Source of the DNA: Cruorifilaria tuberocauda
Lineage: Eukaryota; Nematoda; Chromadorea; Rhabditida; Onchocercidae
Assembly (NCBI GenBank): GCA_013365365.1
Contig: JABVXU010000165.1
Span: 45,041 to 109,040 of the forward strand
Length of the DNA: 64,000 nt
Direction of reading: 5' to 3'
The position numbers and the translations under genes were made by a program. Shown in pieces: positions 35,757 through 48,940 of the stretch (position 1 is the first letter of the stretch; every line of letters begins with the position of its first letter). The notes below the pieces were generated by a model that was given only the letters and a program-made list of their open reading frames with translations, was not told the DNA's origin and ran no database searches.

Positions 35757-38524
35757 ATGTTTGATGATGGAAAAGAAAATTGCAATAATGATGGAAATGG
35801 CGCTATCACTTCTATGAATATAGGCTTTAAGAATAAACTCACTTCGCCAGGAAGTGATTTGGATGCAATTCAGGATAGTGTGGGACGTACCGGTGATATG
35901 TTCAATGTGAACAGAACAAAAGTTGCAGCGAAAAGTAAAAAGAGAGAACTTCAGGGTTTCGATCACAGGAATTTCATTCTTCATCAGCGTTTCATTCGCA
36001 GAGATTTTATTGCGTGCAAAGCTCTAATAAAGGTTATCGTGTTTAAGCGATCACTGTAGCGAATCATTTCGACTGAACTACTGAATTGATACTTATATCA
36101 TTTATTCTAAAATTATAGCTGAAAATCAATTTAAGGAGATGGTAGACGAATACAGTGAAATGTGCGAGTATCCATTTTGTATCAGAGGTAAAATAGCTCG
36201 AATGGAAGGAGATTTTCATGAAGCTTTAATATGGTCAGTTGTTCTGAAACTTATTACTTGAATGGTAGTTTAAAATGTCAGGAACTCTTTGCCTAAAATT
36301 CTTTCATATCCTTATTTTCAAAAATCTCAACTTTGATTTAAATTTAAAGGTATGAAAAGGCGCAATTAGTGAATCCCTTAAATGGTACTTATGTGCGTGA
36401 AATCGGTTGTTTGTATTTCTTACTTGGAAACCATGCTAAAGCATCAGAAATTTTTCTTGATGCAATCAAGCTCAATGACAAAGATTGGGTAAGTTCATTT
36501 AGGCCATTTAAAGAACTAGAAGAACATTTTTCTCTTCAATTTTGCATTCGTATGAAATTACTTTAGTTCACAGTTAATGACAAAAATTAATGATGCTTAA
36601 TTTTAGAAATCATACTATTGGCGGGCAATGGCACTCTATCACATCAAACAAGATTCTGAATCTGCACTTAGAGTATTTCAAAGTTTCCTCCATGCTTGCT
36701 GTTGCTTAAAACTTGATAAAATTATTTTTTATTCAGCTACTGATTCTATTTCATTTCTATTTTATCTTCATTAAACATCTCTTATCAACTTTTCAGGCTC
36801 AAGAATGTTTATTCACTGCTCCAACAGCAGCACGGCATGTTGAAATTTTGACGTTTTTAGCAAGATTATGTGAGCAACGTAATGACATCAAACTAGCAAT
36901 TGACGCGCAAAAGAAAGCATTGGAAGCAAGTTTTGAAACTGAAAGTGACAATTAATGCAAACTATGTTGGAATCGTAATATAAATTTGCACCTGTGAACC
37001 AAGAATTTGCAGGAGATAAAGATTTCCAGGAGTAGAATCGGAAGACTGTAGATTTCAAAACAGAAACAGATTCTTATTAAGGTCTTTAGGAAATGAGCGC
37101 AATAAGAATTCCTTTTCATACGTAAACCATTAAATGTATTGAATAAACAATCTTAATGTCACCTTTGAAATAATTTTAATAATACTCATTATAACAATCA
37201 GTTGGGATTTCTGAAGTGACAGTTGTAGCTGGAACCAGAAAATCTTGATGTTCTTGCAAATATGGGACTGCTTTATGCAAGATGGCAAAATGATGACCAA
37301 GCATTTAATGTCTTTGGTAAAGCTCTCAGCTACGATCCCACACATCCACAAAGTATTCTTGCCGCAGGTTCTATCATACAAATTAGTGGTGAGTACGATG
37401 TTGCTCTAACAAAGTACAGGTTAGCTATGCCTTCTCTAGTTTACAAGTAATTAAGGAACTCGAAGAATTTCAAGAGTTACAAATTGATCAGAACAAATTA
37501 GTCATTTTTGTTTCTAACTATAAATTAGATAAATGAATAAACAAGTACGTACAAATTTTCCCTCTTCTTGAATTAATATTTCTCAACAGGATAGCTGCTG
37601 AAAAGTGCGAATACAACGGACCATTGTGGAATAATATCGGTATGTGTTTTTTCGGAAAAGGAAAATGTGTTGCAGCAATAAGTTGTCTGAAGAAGGTGAA
37701 TGTTAAATGGTTTAAATATTTGAATGATTTTTTAGTTGCAATTTACCAACTGCATTTAATCGTATTCATTTGTTATTTCTTTTCTCCTGAAGGCTAATTA
37801 TTTGTGCCCGCTTGAATGGAAAATTTGCTACAATCTTGGCATAGTGCATAATGCTATGGAACAATACGCGTCTGCTTATCATTTTTTATCATCGGCCGTT
37901 AATTTAAATACTCGTTCAACAATGCCTTACATGGCATTAGCAGGTTTTGCTTCCTTACTTCAACTAAAAAGTTGATGATAAAAAAAAAAAGATATTCAAA
38001 GAGCGTTTTCAAATAATTTTTCTGTTTTTTCCAAAAAGTAAAAGAAAGTATATCAGACTAAAATTTCTATTGTCTACAATATATATAATATAGAAATAGG
38101 TATTTTCAGTGGTATTAACGAATCTTAATGATACGCTCAATGCAAGCAAAGCTTACGGTAGAGCGCTTCAACTTGACAAGAATAATAATGCTCAAATATG
38201 TTTAAATTATGCCATATTTAAAGCGAAGCAAAAAGAATTGAAAGAATCGACTGAATCATTGCAAGCATTCTATAAAGCAATCACTAACAAGCAAAGACTC
38301 GCACAAGTAATTTAAGAATTTATTAAAGAATTTCAAGTTATGATAGGATTTCTGGGAATCTAAGACAAAAATTAATGCAAGGAAGTGCTGCATAGAAAGG
38401 TGGGATGACGGCTGTTAAAGAATTCTTATTTCAGGAAATGTTATTTGTAGCAGATAATTTGAAACGATATTTGGATCAACCAGATAAATACGGAAAAGGT
38501 ACAGATGAACGCATTATCTTTTGA
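35757..38524 (+). CDS. bbs-4: BBS4, TPR subunit of the BBSome, complete
   Basis: Ten exons give 481 aa (human BBS4 is 519): 35757-36032, 36136-36233, 36350-36488, 36607-36682, 36804-36925, 37229-37419, 37590-37695, 37793-37943, 38110-38306 and 38435-38524. BBS4 is one of the eight BBSome subunits that move membrane proteins in cilia, and also binds centriolar satellite proteins. A 70-aa acidic, Ser/Asn-rich head precedes the TPR array. Landmark segments that match human BBS4 closely are [69 protein letters not shown] and [14 protein letters not shown]. Helical TPR repeats fill roughly residues 80-450. Intron 5 must start at GCAAGT (a GC donor) to keep frame, and two acceptors are AAG. An AATAAA at 38727-38732 fits its polyadenylation. 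Confidence 0.93.
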
Positions 38525-38726
38525 ATATTGCTGCCATAATAAACTGCTGATTATAATATTTCATTTAACCGAAAATGTAGCAAAGAGTAACTGATTAAGT
38601 TATTGGGATGTTGCAAGCATGTGTTAAAGAGTAGCTTTTTTATATATATTCTTGAACTGTGAAAAGCTGTTCACAGGTATATTATACGTCGTTTCCGTCA
38701 AAGATGATTACAGTATAATATTTGAA

Positions 38727-38732
38727 AATAAA
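38727..38732 (+). terminator. Poly(A) signal for bbs-4
   Basis: AATAAA, 203 bases after the bbs-4 stop and the first canonical hexamer seen downstream on this strand. Confidence 0.45.
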
Positions 38733-39096
38733 ATCATTTCTCTTGATATGGAATATAAATGAACAAAAAGATACTTCACTAGAGGAGAAAGGTAGTGGGG
38801 TTTTGTTATGCACGTTCATATCACTGGATGGAGAATTTATCATCAATCATGGTAATCGTATTATGAAAACCTCGTAAATTCTATCAGTCATATATAATTT
38901 ATGTTTTAATGACCGATTTCTGAAAGGCAATAGTTAACAATCCAGTTCCCGTCTACATAGTTGAGCCAGTTAATGTCCAGCGCCATTGGGCAAAAGATGC
39001 GTCAGCCTCGACCACTTCCCTAGTGCCATTAAAATTTCATTGCGACCAAGTTAGTCACAATAACTTAGAAGCATCATAGTCACCCAGCGAGAGTTG

Positions 39097-39105
39097 TATA
39101 TAAAA
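39097..39105 (+). promoter_or_regulatory. TATA-like element upstream of rsp-3
   Basis: TATATAAAA within a more G+C-rich stretch (AGGAATAGGCCGCG follows). Its position fits a start of transcription near 39130 and a 5' leader of about 290 bases. Confidence 0.4.
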
Positions 39106-39420
39106 CAGGAATAGGCCGCGTTGTTCGTAGTTGTACTGTAACGATTTAAATAGTGTTTTTGCTTATTAACTATTCTCTTTTCACTTCGTCGCTGGTAACG
39201 TATCCACTAACGTTGTGAGTTCAGGAAGAACTTAGCTTATCCTAAAATATCGTTTCGTGATGAAATGTAGAACAATTCACAGTACCTCAAATATTTGGTA
39301 TCATACTACTATCGAGACTGCTGTGGAGTTTTTTCCTACTTCATGTTAATATTAGAAGTAAGCTTAACATTGCTATTGTAGCCTTGTTGATGTATTCTTA
39401 GGCTTTCAAATTAAGGATAA

Positions 39421-40685
39421 ATGTCACGAGAAAGCCGCATTTACGTTGGAAATCTGCCAACAACTGTTAGAGCAAAGGATGTGGAAGATATCTTCAGCAA
39501 ATATGGCAGAGTCCTTTACGTGGACTTGAAAGATCGACGGCAGCCTTATTTTGCTTTTGTGGAGTTCGAAGATGCGAGGTTTGCGTCATTTTAAACTTTT
39601 TTTTGGTTCTTATTAATTTGTATTGAACTACTTCATGCTTCAAGTGGTATATTGAAACTGTGGTTCGTTTACCGTGATACCATTGTTGTATCTCATTGAA
39701 TTGCATAATTTCATTGTTTCATTATTGCCTTCAGAGATGCAGAAGATGCTGTTCGCGGTCGCGATGGTTATGATTATGAGGGATATCGATTGCGAGTGGA
39801 ATTTCCGCGCGGTCTGGGACCTAGGGGACCAGGAGGACGGCTGTATGACGCCGGAAGGAATTTATCCCTCTCGCGAAACAGTGGTGGAGGTGGCAGTTCC
39901 AGTGGAGGTCGCCGAGCAAACTATCGTGTTATAGTTTCGGGTTTGCCCGCTTCAGGTTTGTTTCATCTGGAAATTATCATGTTTTTTTCATAAAAGCTTC
40001 AATAAAGGTATCAGTAGACTTAATAAATACACTGTGTTTAGCAGTGCTTAACACACTTGTAATGATTTCAGGTATACTTTTCATTTTCTCAGATCTATAG
40101 CTTTTTAAAAAATTCATCCAAGTCATTCACTGATTGCCGTACTGAGTGGAACTTCTCCATCTCTTTTTTTTTTTTTCATTTCATAAAACAGTGGGTCAGC
40201 TATATCTTATATTCCAGTATTTTAGTTGTAGTGATACAGTATAAACTTATCACTTACATATATAGGTATTATGCTTTTTTAGGTTCATGGCAGGATTTGA
40301 AAGACCATATGCGTGAAGCAGGTGATGTCTGCTATACAGATGTACTGCGTGATGGCACTGGTATTGTGGAATATGGTCGTTATGAAGATATGAAGTATGC
40401 ATTACGTAAACTTGATGACACGAAGTTTAAGTCACATGAGGTATATGTTCATTTGTTTTTAGCCTATATTTTCATCGTTTTTCACTACAGGATTATTTTT
40501 CGATTATCTTACATAAACGACAAAAGAGTTTTCAGGGTGAAACTTCTTACATCCGAGTAAAAGAAGATAATGGGGAGTCGCGTGCTCATTCTCGTTCCAG
40601 ATCACCGGTTGGTCGTGCTTCACGAGGTTCACCACAATATAGTCCATCCTACAGTAATAGTGGAAGTCGTTCCCGCTCACCTTGA
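39421..40685 (+). CDS. rsp-3: SRSF1 / SF2-ASF splicing factor, complete
   Basis: Four exons (39421-39578, 39735-39955, 40283-40440, 40536-40685) encode 228 aa. SRSF1 binds exonic enhancers, recruits U1 and U2AF for 5' and 3' site choice, and shuttles between nucleus and cytoplasm. RRM1 (about residues 6-76) has RNP2 IYVGNL and RNP1 [10 protein letters not shown] Gly/Ser-rich hinge ([12 protein letters not shown]) follows. The pseudo-RRM2 carries the invariant [15 protein letters not shown] heptapeptide region. The C-terminal RS domain is short, with HSRSRSP, a middle stretch of [10 protein letters not shown], and a final GSRSRSP. Total length is less than the human (248) or C. elegans protein because of the reduced RS tail. 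The symbol follows the C. elegans orthologue. An AATAAA at 41749-41754 could close a long 3' UTR. Confidence 0.95.
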
Positions 40686-43437
40686 CTTGTCCACGTTTCC
40701 TTATTCATCACTTGTTGCGGTAGCGTTACCTGATCCAGTACTCTGCTCTTAATTATCCGACCTCATTCATTTTATGGACGAACATTTAAAATCAACAAAG
40801 TATGTATGTTATTGATCGTAAAATGTATCGTTGGAGTTTTCGTACTTTTTCTCAAAGCCTCTTCATTCTTATAAGGTCTTTGAGCGCTGAGGAAATACCT
40901 CAGCAAGTCGTCATCAAACATGTTTCATTATTTCATATCATTGCGCTAAATGATATTTTACATCACATGTTATGATCTTATTGTTACTGAAAGAGTTTAA
41001 AATTTTGTTCTGACTTCTTGATGTAGCGACAGTCACTTGATGATTTCTTACTCTACATTTGTTGGAAGTTCTAATTTCGATTTTGACTTATTTATATTAA
41101 GAAATGTTTGTTCTTTGTCATCGGAACTGTGTAAGTTGTTAATTAGGAATGTTCTATAAAATGCATTTTTGTTGCAGTGTGAAGGTATGTTGCATCAGGA
41201 ATAATTCTTAAACATATTGGATTATGTGGAATCGCTCTTCAGAATTGTATGTTTATGGATTGTTGATAAGGAAAGCATTTAGCCTTGTGGATATTATCGC
41301 ACAGCGCGAGTCAACTTACGGATCCAATGTGTGAGAAATTGGCTTTGTTAGCTGCTTTCGTTTAGAGGACAAATCCTCATGGAATTCCTGTTCCTACTTC
41401 TGAAGAGTTTCAAGAATTCCCTTAAGAAGTATTTATTTGCAGCTAGACGATTTTAGGAATGCGAGTCATTGGGAGCTGCAGTGCTCATCCCACGTGTTAC
41501 TTCAAAAAGCAACGGGTTTCATAATATCCAGGTAGGCCATGATTTTCTTCATTTTTTGCTGTAAAAAGATATAAATTCGCTTTTATTTGGAAATGAAGGC
41601 TCTGTCATCAATGCGTTTTGAACGAATTACCCCGTGTAGTTTTAATGCAGGATGTTGCAATGAGTTACATACGTCATTTTTTCTGCTGAATTAGTATTTT
41701 GTTATCATTATGGCACATATTGAAGTGGTAAGATAAAAATTAATCAGGAATAAAATGTTTTCGTGCAATAGTTTTGCGTACAAAAATAACAAGGAGCTTA
41801 TTAAAGTTAAAAAAGGTGGTTTTAGAGATACTGCTAGCACATCGTTGTAACCCCTGAACAAGCTACCGCTATTAATCACATTTGTTGATTGTATGTGAAT
41901 AAGTTAGAATTATGAACGTCGATGAAATTGCTGAGACATTTTTTTTTATTTTCAAATTTGGATAATTGACACTCTGTTTCAAATTTGCATTAGTGGTTTC
42001 TGAAACTTCTTTTCCATATAGTTTTCTTTATTTTGCTGATTTTCGATAATGACGAAATTTTCGAAGTTACGGATATTTAATAGATTTCCATTCTTAATTT
42101 ATTCATTGACTATTAGTAGGCCTGAATTTGTTACTCGCAAAAGTGACCATTAATGTTTCAGTATTTAAAGATTTATGCTAGCTGGATTTTTTGAAAAAAA
42201 CGATATATCTTCTGTAATTAAACTATTGTACTTAAAATGTTAAGGTGTCAGCTATATAAAGATATGCATTTTGCACTTTACCTGAAATCATGTTGCGAAA
42301 GAAACGTATGTGGTTATGGAATAAACGTTCATTGTTCATGAATCTTATTCCATAAATGAAGCTGATTCTGGTCGTATTGCATATTTTATCAGTCAATATC
42401 ATTTTTTGCGAACTACTATTCCCTTTTTTCATAGTATCACTGAGGCATTAAAAACAATGTGTCGGCTCAAGTTATTCCTTTAAATTTTCAGTGATGTAGT
42501 TCATGTTTTCTCAAAGAATATCTTTTCTGCCATTTTACCAACACTTCATCGTATCGTCTTCACCATTATTTCTCTATTTTTGTCTGCGATGTTTTACTTG
42601 CTCCGAAAACCTGATTTCGCTGTCCATTTTAGGCTTGTTCATTATATCAATGATGTGTTTTATATGGATTCTTTATCACAGATTACTCATGATTCTAATA
42701 TGCTACGTTTTTTCGAGAACAATATGATATCGCTCAATGTTGTATTCACTGTGTCGAAAAAAATTCCAGGTTATATATGTCATTTGCTTTTATGGCTTCC
42801 TTCAACTGGAATTGCTTTTTTCCGGATGCTCGATGTATAGAATCTTTAGATTCCCAAATTTTGTTTGTTCCTACGCTCCCAACTTCCTCCTAGACATCTG
42901 TCTTAGTTTCGTAACATTTCCGAAAGCATCTTACAACTGAAGAAAAAAATCTTTCGGAACCCAAATGGGAGTAACTTCTAAATACATGATTTTTTTCTTA
43001 AAACTTTCCGAAATGTATGCCGATTCATTAATGCATCCACGGTTAATATGGTGATAAAATCTCATATTTTGCTTAAAAAATTAAAGTAAAGCGTTCCTTC
43101 AATTTACGTTGTTAACTTTAGAGAGCAATAATAACACTATCGGGGTATGTGTTGCAAAGAAAAACAATTATATATTAGTTAAAGATGCCAACATAACTAA
43201 ATATTGGGAGTTCCCGCAACGATACATTTTTTGTTGAATTTTTTCGATTTTTTTATAGCTTTTCATACTGGTGCAACTAACTGAATGATATGCAAAATTT
43301 GTCATAATTTTACATTATTGCAATAACGTTACATATCTAATCAAAATTATAGAGAGAATGCTTTTTCATGTCTAAGCGACTTAAACTTCCGTCAACTATA
43401 GTCTAGTTGGAAAATGCTAACTAATTATAACTTATAA

Positions 43438-43462
43438 GTGGAACGTGAAATCATCACGTTCC
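43438..43462. repeat. Perfect stem-loop, 10-bp arms, 5-base loop
   Basis: TGGAACGTGA and TCACGTTCCA flank AATCA. The arms contain ACGTGA / TCACGT, a G-box-like core. Non-coding context. Confidence 0.6.
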
Positions 43463-44120
43463 AATGAAATTAGGTCCATAACATTTCCGAGCAAATTTTT
43501 GAGGAGTTCATGCCTTCTTTAGTGTGCTGTTTTGTGACATACATTCACATACGCATACATGCATATTACTCACTGCCCTTTATCATTGTTTTCATATTTC
43601 GATATTTGAAACATACCAGTTTGTGAATGTCACTTTCACACGAAGAGTTAAATATATTTCTGAGCGACGCCATTTATAATATCATAAATTGTAAACAGAT
43701 ATACTTATTTTGAAATGTTTTGTAATACGAAAAAAGTTTTAGTCAGCGCAAGATTAGGGCAACGACAATACGCTTAAGAATGTTGCAACGTTGACGCATT
43801 TGGGGATTGGTACCAATTGATGGTGTTTTGTTACAGTAAGAGCATTGGTACTAGCTGAATATTTGATCCATCTCACATCAGATACAAAATTTGCTCGACG
43901 ACTTCAGTGTACTTTCGTAGAAATGAAGTTTGAGATTTGTATACTTGAATTAAATGGAAGTTTGCAGTATTTTGCTATTCACACCAGCAGATGACAGACG
44001 ACTAACTGGAAGCGTCTCAGGACAACGGTGTGTTGTCATAATGCGCCGTCACATCCTTCTCAACATATACTGTTATCATGGCCCGTAGAACATTTTATGA
44101 TAGGATGAGTAATATGATGA

Positions 44121-44666
44121 GTGATACGGAGAGTGTTAGCAGAGGAAAAAGGGAAGGAAAGGGTAGGCAGATGGAGAAAAATTATCATTGCTCGAGACTC
44201 TTTTGGTACTGCAATGTACCATAGATGCGATTCACTTATTGCACTTGAAAAATTTCGGTGGAAGAGTCCTCTACAATCCTCTCTTCCGCCCTTTCTACTT
44301 GATTTCACGGTCAGAACATTCTCTCCTTTTCTTTTCTTTTCGCTTTCCAATCTTTTTACTGAATCCGAACCGCGACGACCTGTCCACTTAAATCCATTTC
44401 CATTTCAAGAGGAAATTACAATCTTTTCAGTTAATCACCAGTTTGGTGGTACTCTCTTGCACACGAGCAGGACAACAATCCAAGAATCTCTCTCTGCACT
44501 TCCTCTATATTTTTCCTATTCCATAAATTACATCATGAGAACAGGCTTGTTGCAAAATTGCTTCCTTCTTACTCGAAATTGTTGTGATATGAGGAAGTTT
44601 TGTAAACGCAATTTTGATTCTATCATTAGGCCACCAACTGCATACTCAAGCTTAATTTTTGTGTGA
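44121..44666 (+). CDS. Unidentified 181-codon ORF, doubtful
   Basis: An open frame from ATG at 44121 to 44666, long for A+T-rich non-coding DNA. The sequence is rich in Phe, Leu, Ser and Arg (for example SPFLFFSLSNLF), which is typical of pyrimidine-rich chance frames. The opposite strand is also open over 44350-44060. No domain, signal peptide or splice structure supports it. Local C+T-rich composition removes stop codons and probably explains it. Confidence 0.12.
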   Translation: MIRRVLAEEKGKERVGRWRKIIIARDSFGTAMYHRCDSLIALEKFRWKSPLQSSLPPFLLDFTVRTFSPFLFFSLSNLFTESEPRRPVHLNPFPFQEEITIFSVNHQFGGTLLHTSRTTIQESLSALPLYFSYSINYIMRTGLLQNCFLLTRNCCDMRKFCKRNFDSIIRPPTAYSSLIFV

Positions 44667-47600
44667 ATTGCACCAAATGGCAAATAATCATTCCTGAAGA
44701 TCAGCAACAGCGTAGATTTTATCATTCGTTGTTTAATTTAATATTTGTCCCTGTTAATCTCTTATTTTTTAATTGAAACGGGGATAGAAAATTAAATTAA
44801 ACTCTTGTTTAAGATGAATTCATGATTTCAGCTTCTTTCGCCTCACTGTTCAATCTTTCTTAGGAAGTAATAATTCAGTTAAGACTTCTCAGCTTTATTC
44901 TTTATGCGTAACTCGTCACTGCTTTGGAACCATTACGCTTACCTGCCGTGTTCTATAGTTATTGCTGCAGTTTCAGTGCAAAATATATGTATTCCACCAG
45001 TTTGCTTTCTCAATCGCTCATATTTAATCTCGAATTTGCAGCTTTTAATTCATTCGAATTCATTTTGCAAAACAATAAAAAGTAAGAGAATGATAGCATT
45101 CATTTTGGCAATCTGTTAGAATTCCCAAAAGTTTTCCACAGCGTGGTTGTAGATGAGTCACAACTTCATGCAGTCGTACACAAAAACAGCCAATAAGTAG
45201 GTAGAGTTTACTTCACACTTGAAATCATATCGGCTCTAGACCTAATTAGTATATTTATATGTATCTTCGTTTTGCTTCAGTTATCCTAAATTTACACTAC
45301 TCATAACGCATCATATTTGATCCAAATGATAACAACAGAGATTAAAAAGAAATTTTTCTTTCTGACAATGAAAGAGGTAAAGAATGAGTGGAAGTTTTGA
45401 GAGATTCTTAAGGGAATGAGTGTTAGTGGGTTAGAGAGATCCTATCTTACAATCCAGCTATCCAGCTAAGAAACTGTAGATGTCTGAATTTGTTTAGGTG
45501 GAAAGGAAAGAAAAAGAAAAATACGAAGATTGAGAAAGTTTCAAAACTTTCAAAAAGTTATGAGGGTGTATCTCTTCTCAAGTGCTTTCACTAACAAGGT
45601 TTCTTGTTTATGAAAATATCAGATATCTAAATCGCTTGAAAATTTAATTATGGGAAAATTATGGGTTAGTGGAAAAGTTCACATCTATAAACCAAAAACC
45701 AGTTATTTACTACATGTCAAAAAATAAAGCCATTAGCTTTAAATGCTGGCAATTTAATCTTAAAATTATGATTCAGTTTGAAGAGTTATAAAAAGAGAAA
45801 TGAAGATCTGCTTAAAAAAAACTGAAGAAATCGGATTGGAGAAAAGCTTTATACCTAAAGAATCTAAACTATTATTATTATGTAAGAATTTTCACATCTT
45901 TCCAAGAATTTCTTGTTAAGGGACATTCTTTCTGTATTAGATCAACACATCCCATAAACATTGTTCCCATGAACGCTCATATGTTCATTTGTCACTTGGA
46001 AGTGATTCACTTTAAAATTCCACGTTTCGAAACAAGAAGTACGCTGCGACGATAAAATCCCTCCGCACTATTCTTATTCAATCAATTTTTTTAAATCCCT
46101 CAAACTTCATACCATTTTTCCACTGATTCTCTTTATATCTTTTGGATCCATATCATGCATTCATGATTTCTCAAATAGTACAAGTGAACTCTACCTCTTA
46201 AACCATATTTACAATCACTCGTTAACAGCAATTAAATAGCACTAAAGCATACGAACAACAGTGATAGTAATGATATCCACTGTTTCTCGAATGACAGATT
46301 AGCTTACTGACGAGAATGCTACTTTAGTGCAATTTTAAGTCTCAGCGTTCATTAACACGTAATGCTTATATGTTATTTTTATTTGCGCCTTTTGAAAAGC
46401 AACATTTGTTGCTACTTTCATCATTTCAACATGCGAAATGTAAAATTGTTTTATTGAGTACAAAATATATTTGTATTGGATTGTATACTCCTTTGAAACA
46501 CATGTTTTGAGAGGTAAGCATCTACAACGTAACTTGATTAAATATAATTAGTGAAATTATTTATACGAATAATATAATAATCAAATTAATCCAGAGCGCA
46601 TGTATTGAAAACACTGTATAAAAACAGCTGTTTACAAGACCGTTATCGAAGTATATGTAATATATGTGTTGTGCATCATCAGAAAAATCATTTAACCTTC
46701 AAACAACTCTTTTTAGTTAACTTTTATCTGAAAAAGGTCTCATTTTTACTATACTCATTCGATTTCCAGCTTACAGTCTATATATTTTTTTAAGATTAAT
46801 TGATAGAAATCGATTATTTGAGGATGAAACATCGAGCTCGATTTAAGGCAAACATAGATGCCATGTAAAAGTTAAAGACCACTACTTCCTCTGTTAGGTA
46901 TCCATAAAGACAGCTTAATTAATTTTCTATAATACATAACTCAGATGTTTCAATTAGTAGGAGGAGTTATACAACTAATATTCAAGAATGTTATCTCAGT
47001 AATATTTGTGATGATTTGTCAAGACATTTTATACAAGGCACATCTTACAGCTTAGTGTGAAAGATTGTGAAATTTCTCTTTTAACACGTACTAACATTTC
47101 TAACACTATTCTATCAAATCGGCATCTCTTTGAAGTATTTATTTCTTAAATATACGAACAAATGAAGCTATAAAAGGAAGCAAACTAAAAGTAGCGGTCT
47201 GCAATGAGTAGGAGGTTTACCCCTGGTAACAATAAATGCTATCATTTTTGCATTTAGCGAGCTTTTTTTACATACATTGGTGTTAGAAGAGTAAGTGTGA
47301 TAACCTGAAAGGCATTCTGGTAATTCACGAGGTATTTAAACGCGGCTATCAGCGTTAAAACCATCCAGATGCACTTCTGCGGGAATTTGGCAACTATTCT
47401 TAAATCATTTCACATTTTTAGATGTACTGAACTAAGCAACTGGCAGATAGTGGTACCAAAAATTTCGAATAAAAATGCAAATTAAATGACTTGCTTGACC
47501 ATAGTATTTGTAAATATCTAAGTCAGATTTTGGAGAGCTCAACTGTTTCAAACTACATCATACTTCTTTCTAAAAATAAAAAACAATCACTCTAAAATGT

Positions 47601-47751
47601 GAAACCATCATTATTTTTCAATTATTTCACGTCCAGAAAGTGACACGTACATTTTTCTCTAAATTTTCATATTCAGAAATGAAACATCGCTGTTATGTCC
47701 ACAATTTAAATAAATTTCCGCTTTGAGTATCATCGCAGCATATAAATTAGA

Positions 47752-47979
47752 TTATTCGAAAGTAAATTCAGCATTAACAGTTTTTAATGCTAGTAATACT
47801 TGACTCATCTCTATCTCTTCAACTTTCCGCGTTATTCTGTGGGTTGCGGACCACAAATAAAAGGTATCAAAATGGCTTTTTTTTTCATTGATCACTTTAG
47901 AAGTTTGCTGGCTGAGAGAAATAATTCCCTTTCTAATTTTTGCCTTTCGGACAGGAAAAATGGCGTTTGTATCACTCAT
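47752..47979 (-). CDS. Unidentified 75-aa ORF, doubtful
   Basis: A frame from an ATG at 47979 with mixed, coding-like amino-acid use: MSDTNAIFPVRKAKIRKG at the start and VEEIEMSQVLLALK near the end, which could form a helix. No family was recognised and no splice site or neighbour supports it. Confidence 0.15.
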   Translation of the reverse strand: MSDTNAIFPVRKAKIRKGIISLSQQTSKVINEKKSHFDTFYLWSATHRITRKVEEIEMSQVLLALKTVNAEFTFE

Positions 47980-48900
47980 ACCAAATAAAACAGATTATGC
48001 GGGTCGAAATATCTGTAAAATTATTTTGAAAAAGCAAATAAGCTATTGACCATTAAAGAAAACCAAAAGTTTTCTTAACCCTTTATACTGCATTCTAACC
48101 ACCAAGCTATTATTTCTTTATTGATTCTTATCGTAAAAACGATCTAATCTTTCAAAAAAAAAACAATAAGGATCAATAATTACTAGCACTGCAATGAAAA
48201 AAAATCAAGTGACTGAGATAAATGATAAGAAAACTCAAAAACATGCAGCAGCTTAAGACTGCAGATTTTGAGAAGCTGCAAATGTCTTACTTAACAATTG
48301 CGGAACTTTATCTGAATAATATCAATTCATTATTTTTTGATGACATATGTTTCTAGTATTCATCCTTTATTAATATTTACAAATTTTAAAGAACAAGACT
48401 CACGTATTTTGTCTTATGGCTTTATGATGGCCTGTGCTTGCTGATCCTTTAGTGAATAGCAAGTACAGTCTCCAAGCGGTGTGAAATTGTACTACCTCAT
48501 TTCGCTTTTATTTTCCTAGTTTTTCAAAAATGATTGTATTTTCTCTCCATAAACAGAGCTCTGATAAATAACTAGAAATTTCTGGTAGTCATGAGAAGTA
48601 AATTAAGCAGAATCCAATAATCTTCCAGAGACCTCCTACAATAGTTGCATTATCACCGTGAGTAGCATAAATTGTTGAGCGCAATTGAATTATATTGTAA
48701 AGCTAAAAAGACTTACATATACTGCCGAAGACGGCCTTAATTTGATTGTTTATGCGATGATTCATCGGAAGTTTCTTTGCTCTCGATGGTGCTGCAAGTT
48801 ACCGTTCATATTGGTCGTCATTCGGTTTTTAACGCACATATCCAATGCGAGCGCTCGTGCATGCTCCATGAATGATCTATATGATTGAACCACACTTTCA

Positions 48901-48940
48901 CTTTATAGACTATTATACAGCTTTATAGACTACTATACGG
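48901..48940. repeat. 20-bp tandem duplication, two copies
   Basis: CTTTATAGACTATTATACAG is followed directly by a second copy differing at two positions. Confidence 0.65.

Larger units (their letters stand above)
38525..39420. promoter_or_regulatory. bbs-4 3' end and rsp-3 promoter region
   Basis: Contains the bbs-4 poly(A) signal at 38727-38732 and a TATA-like core promoter (TATATAAAA at 39097-39105) 316 bases before the rsp-3 ATG. An acceptor-like TTCTTAG just before 39402 could receive a spliced leader. No ORF was recognised. Confidence 0.5.
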
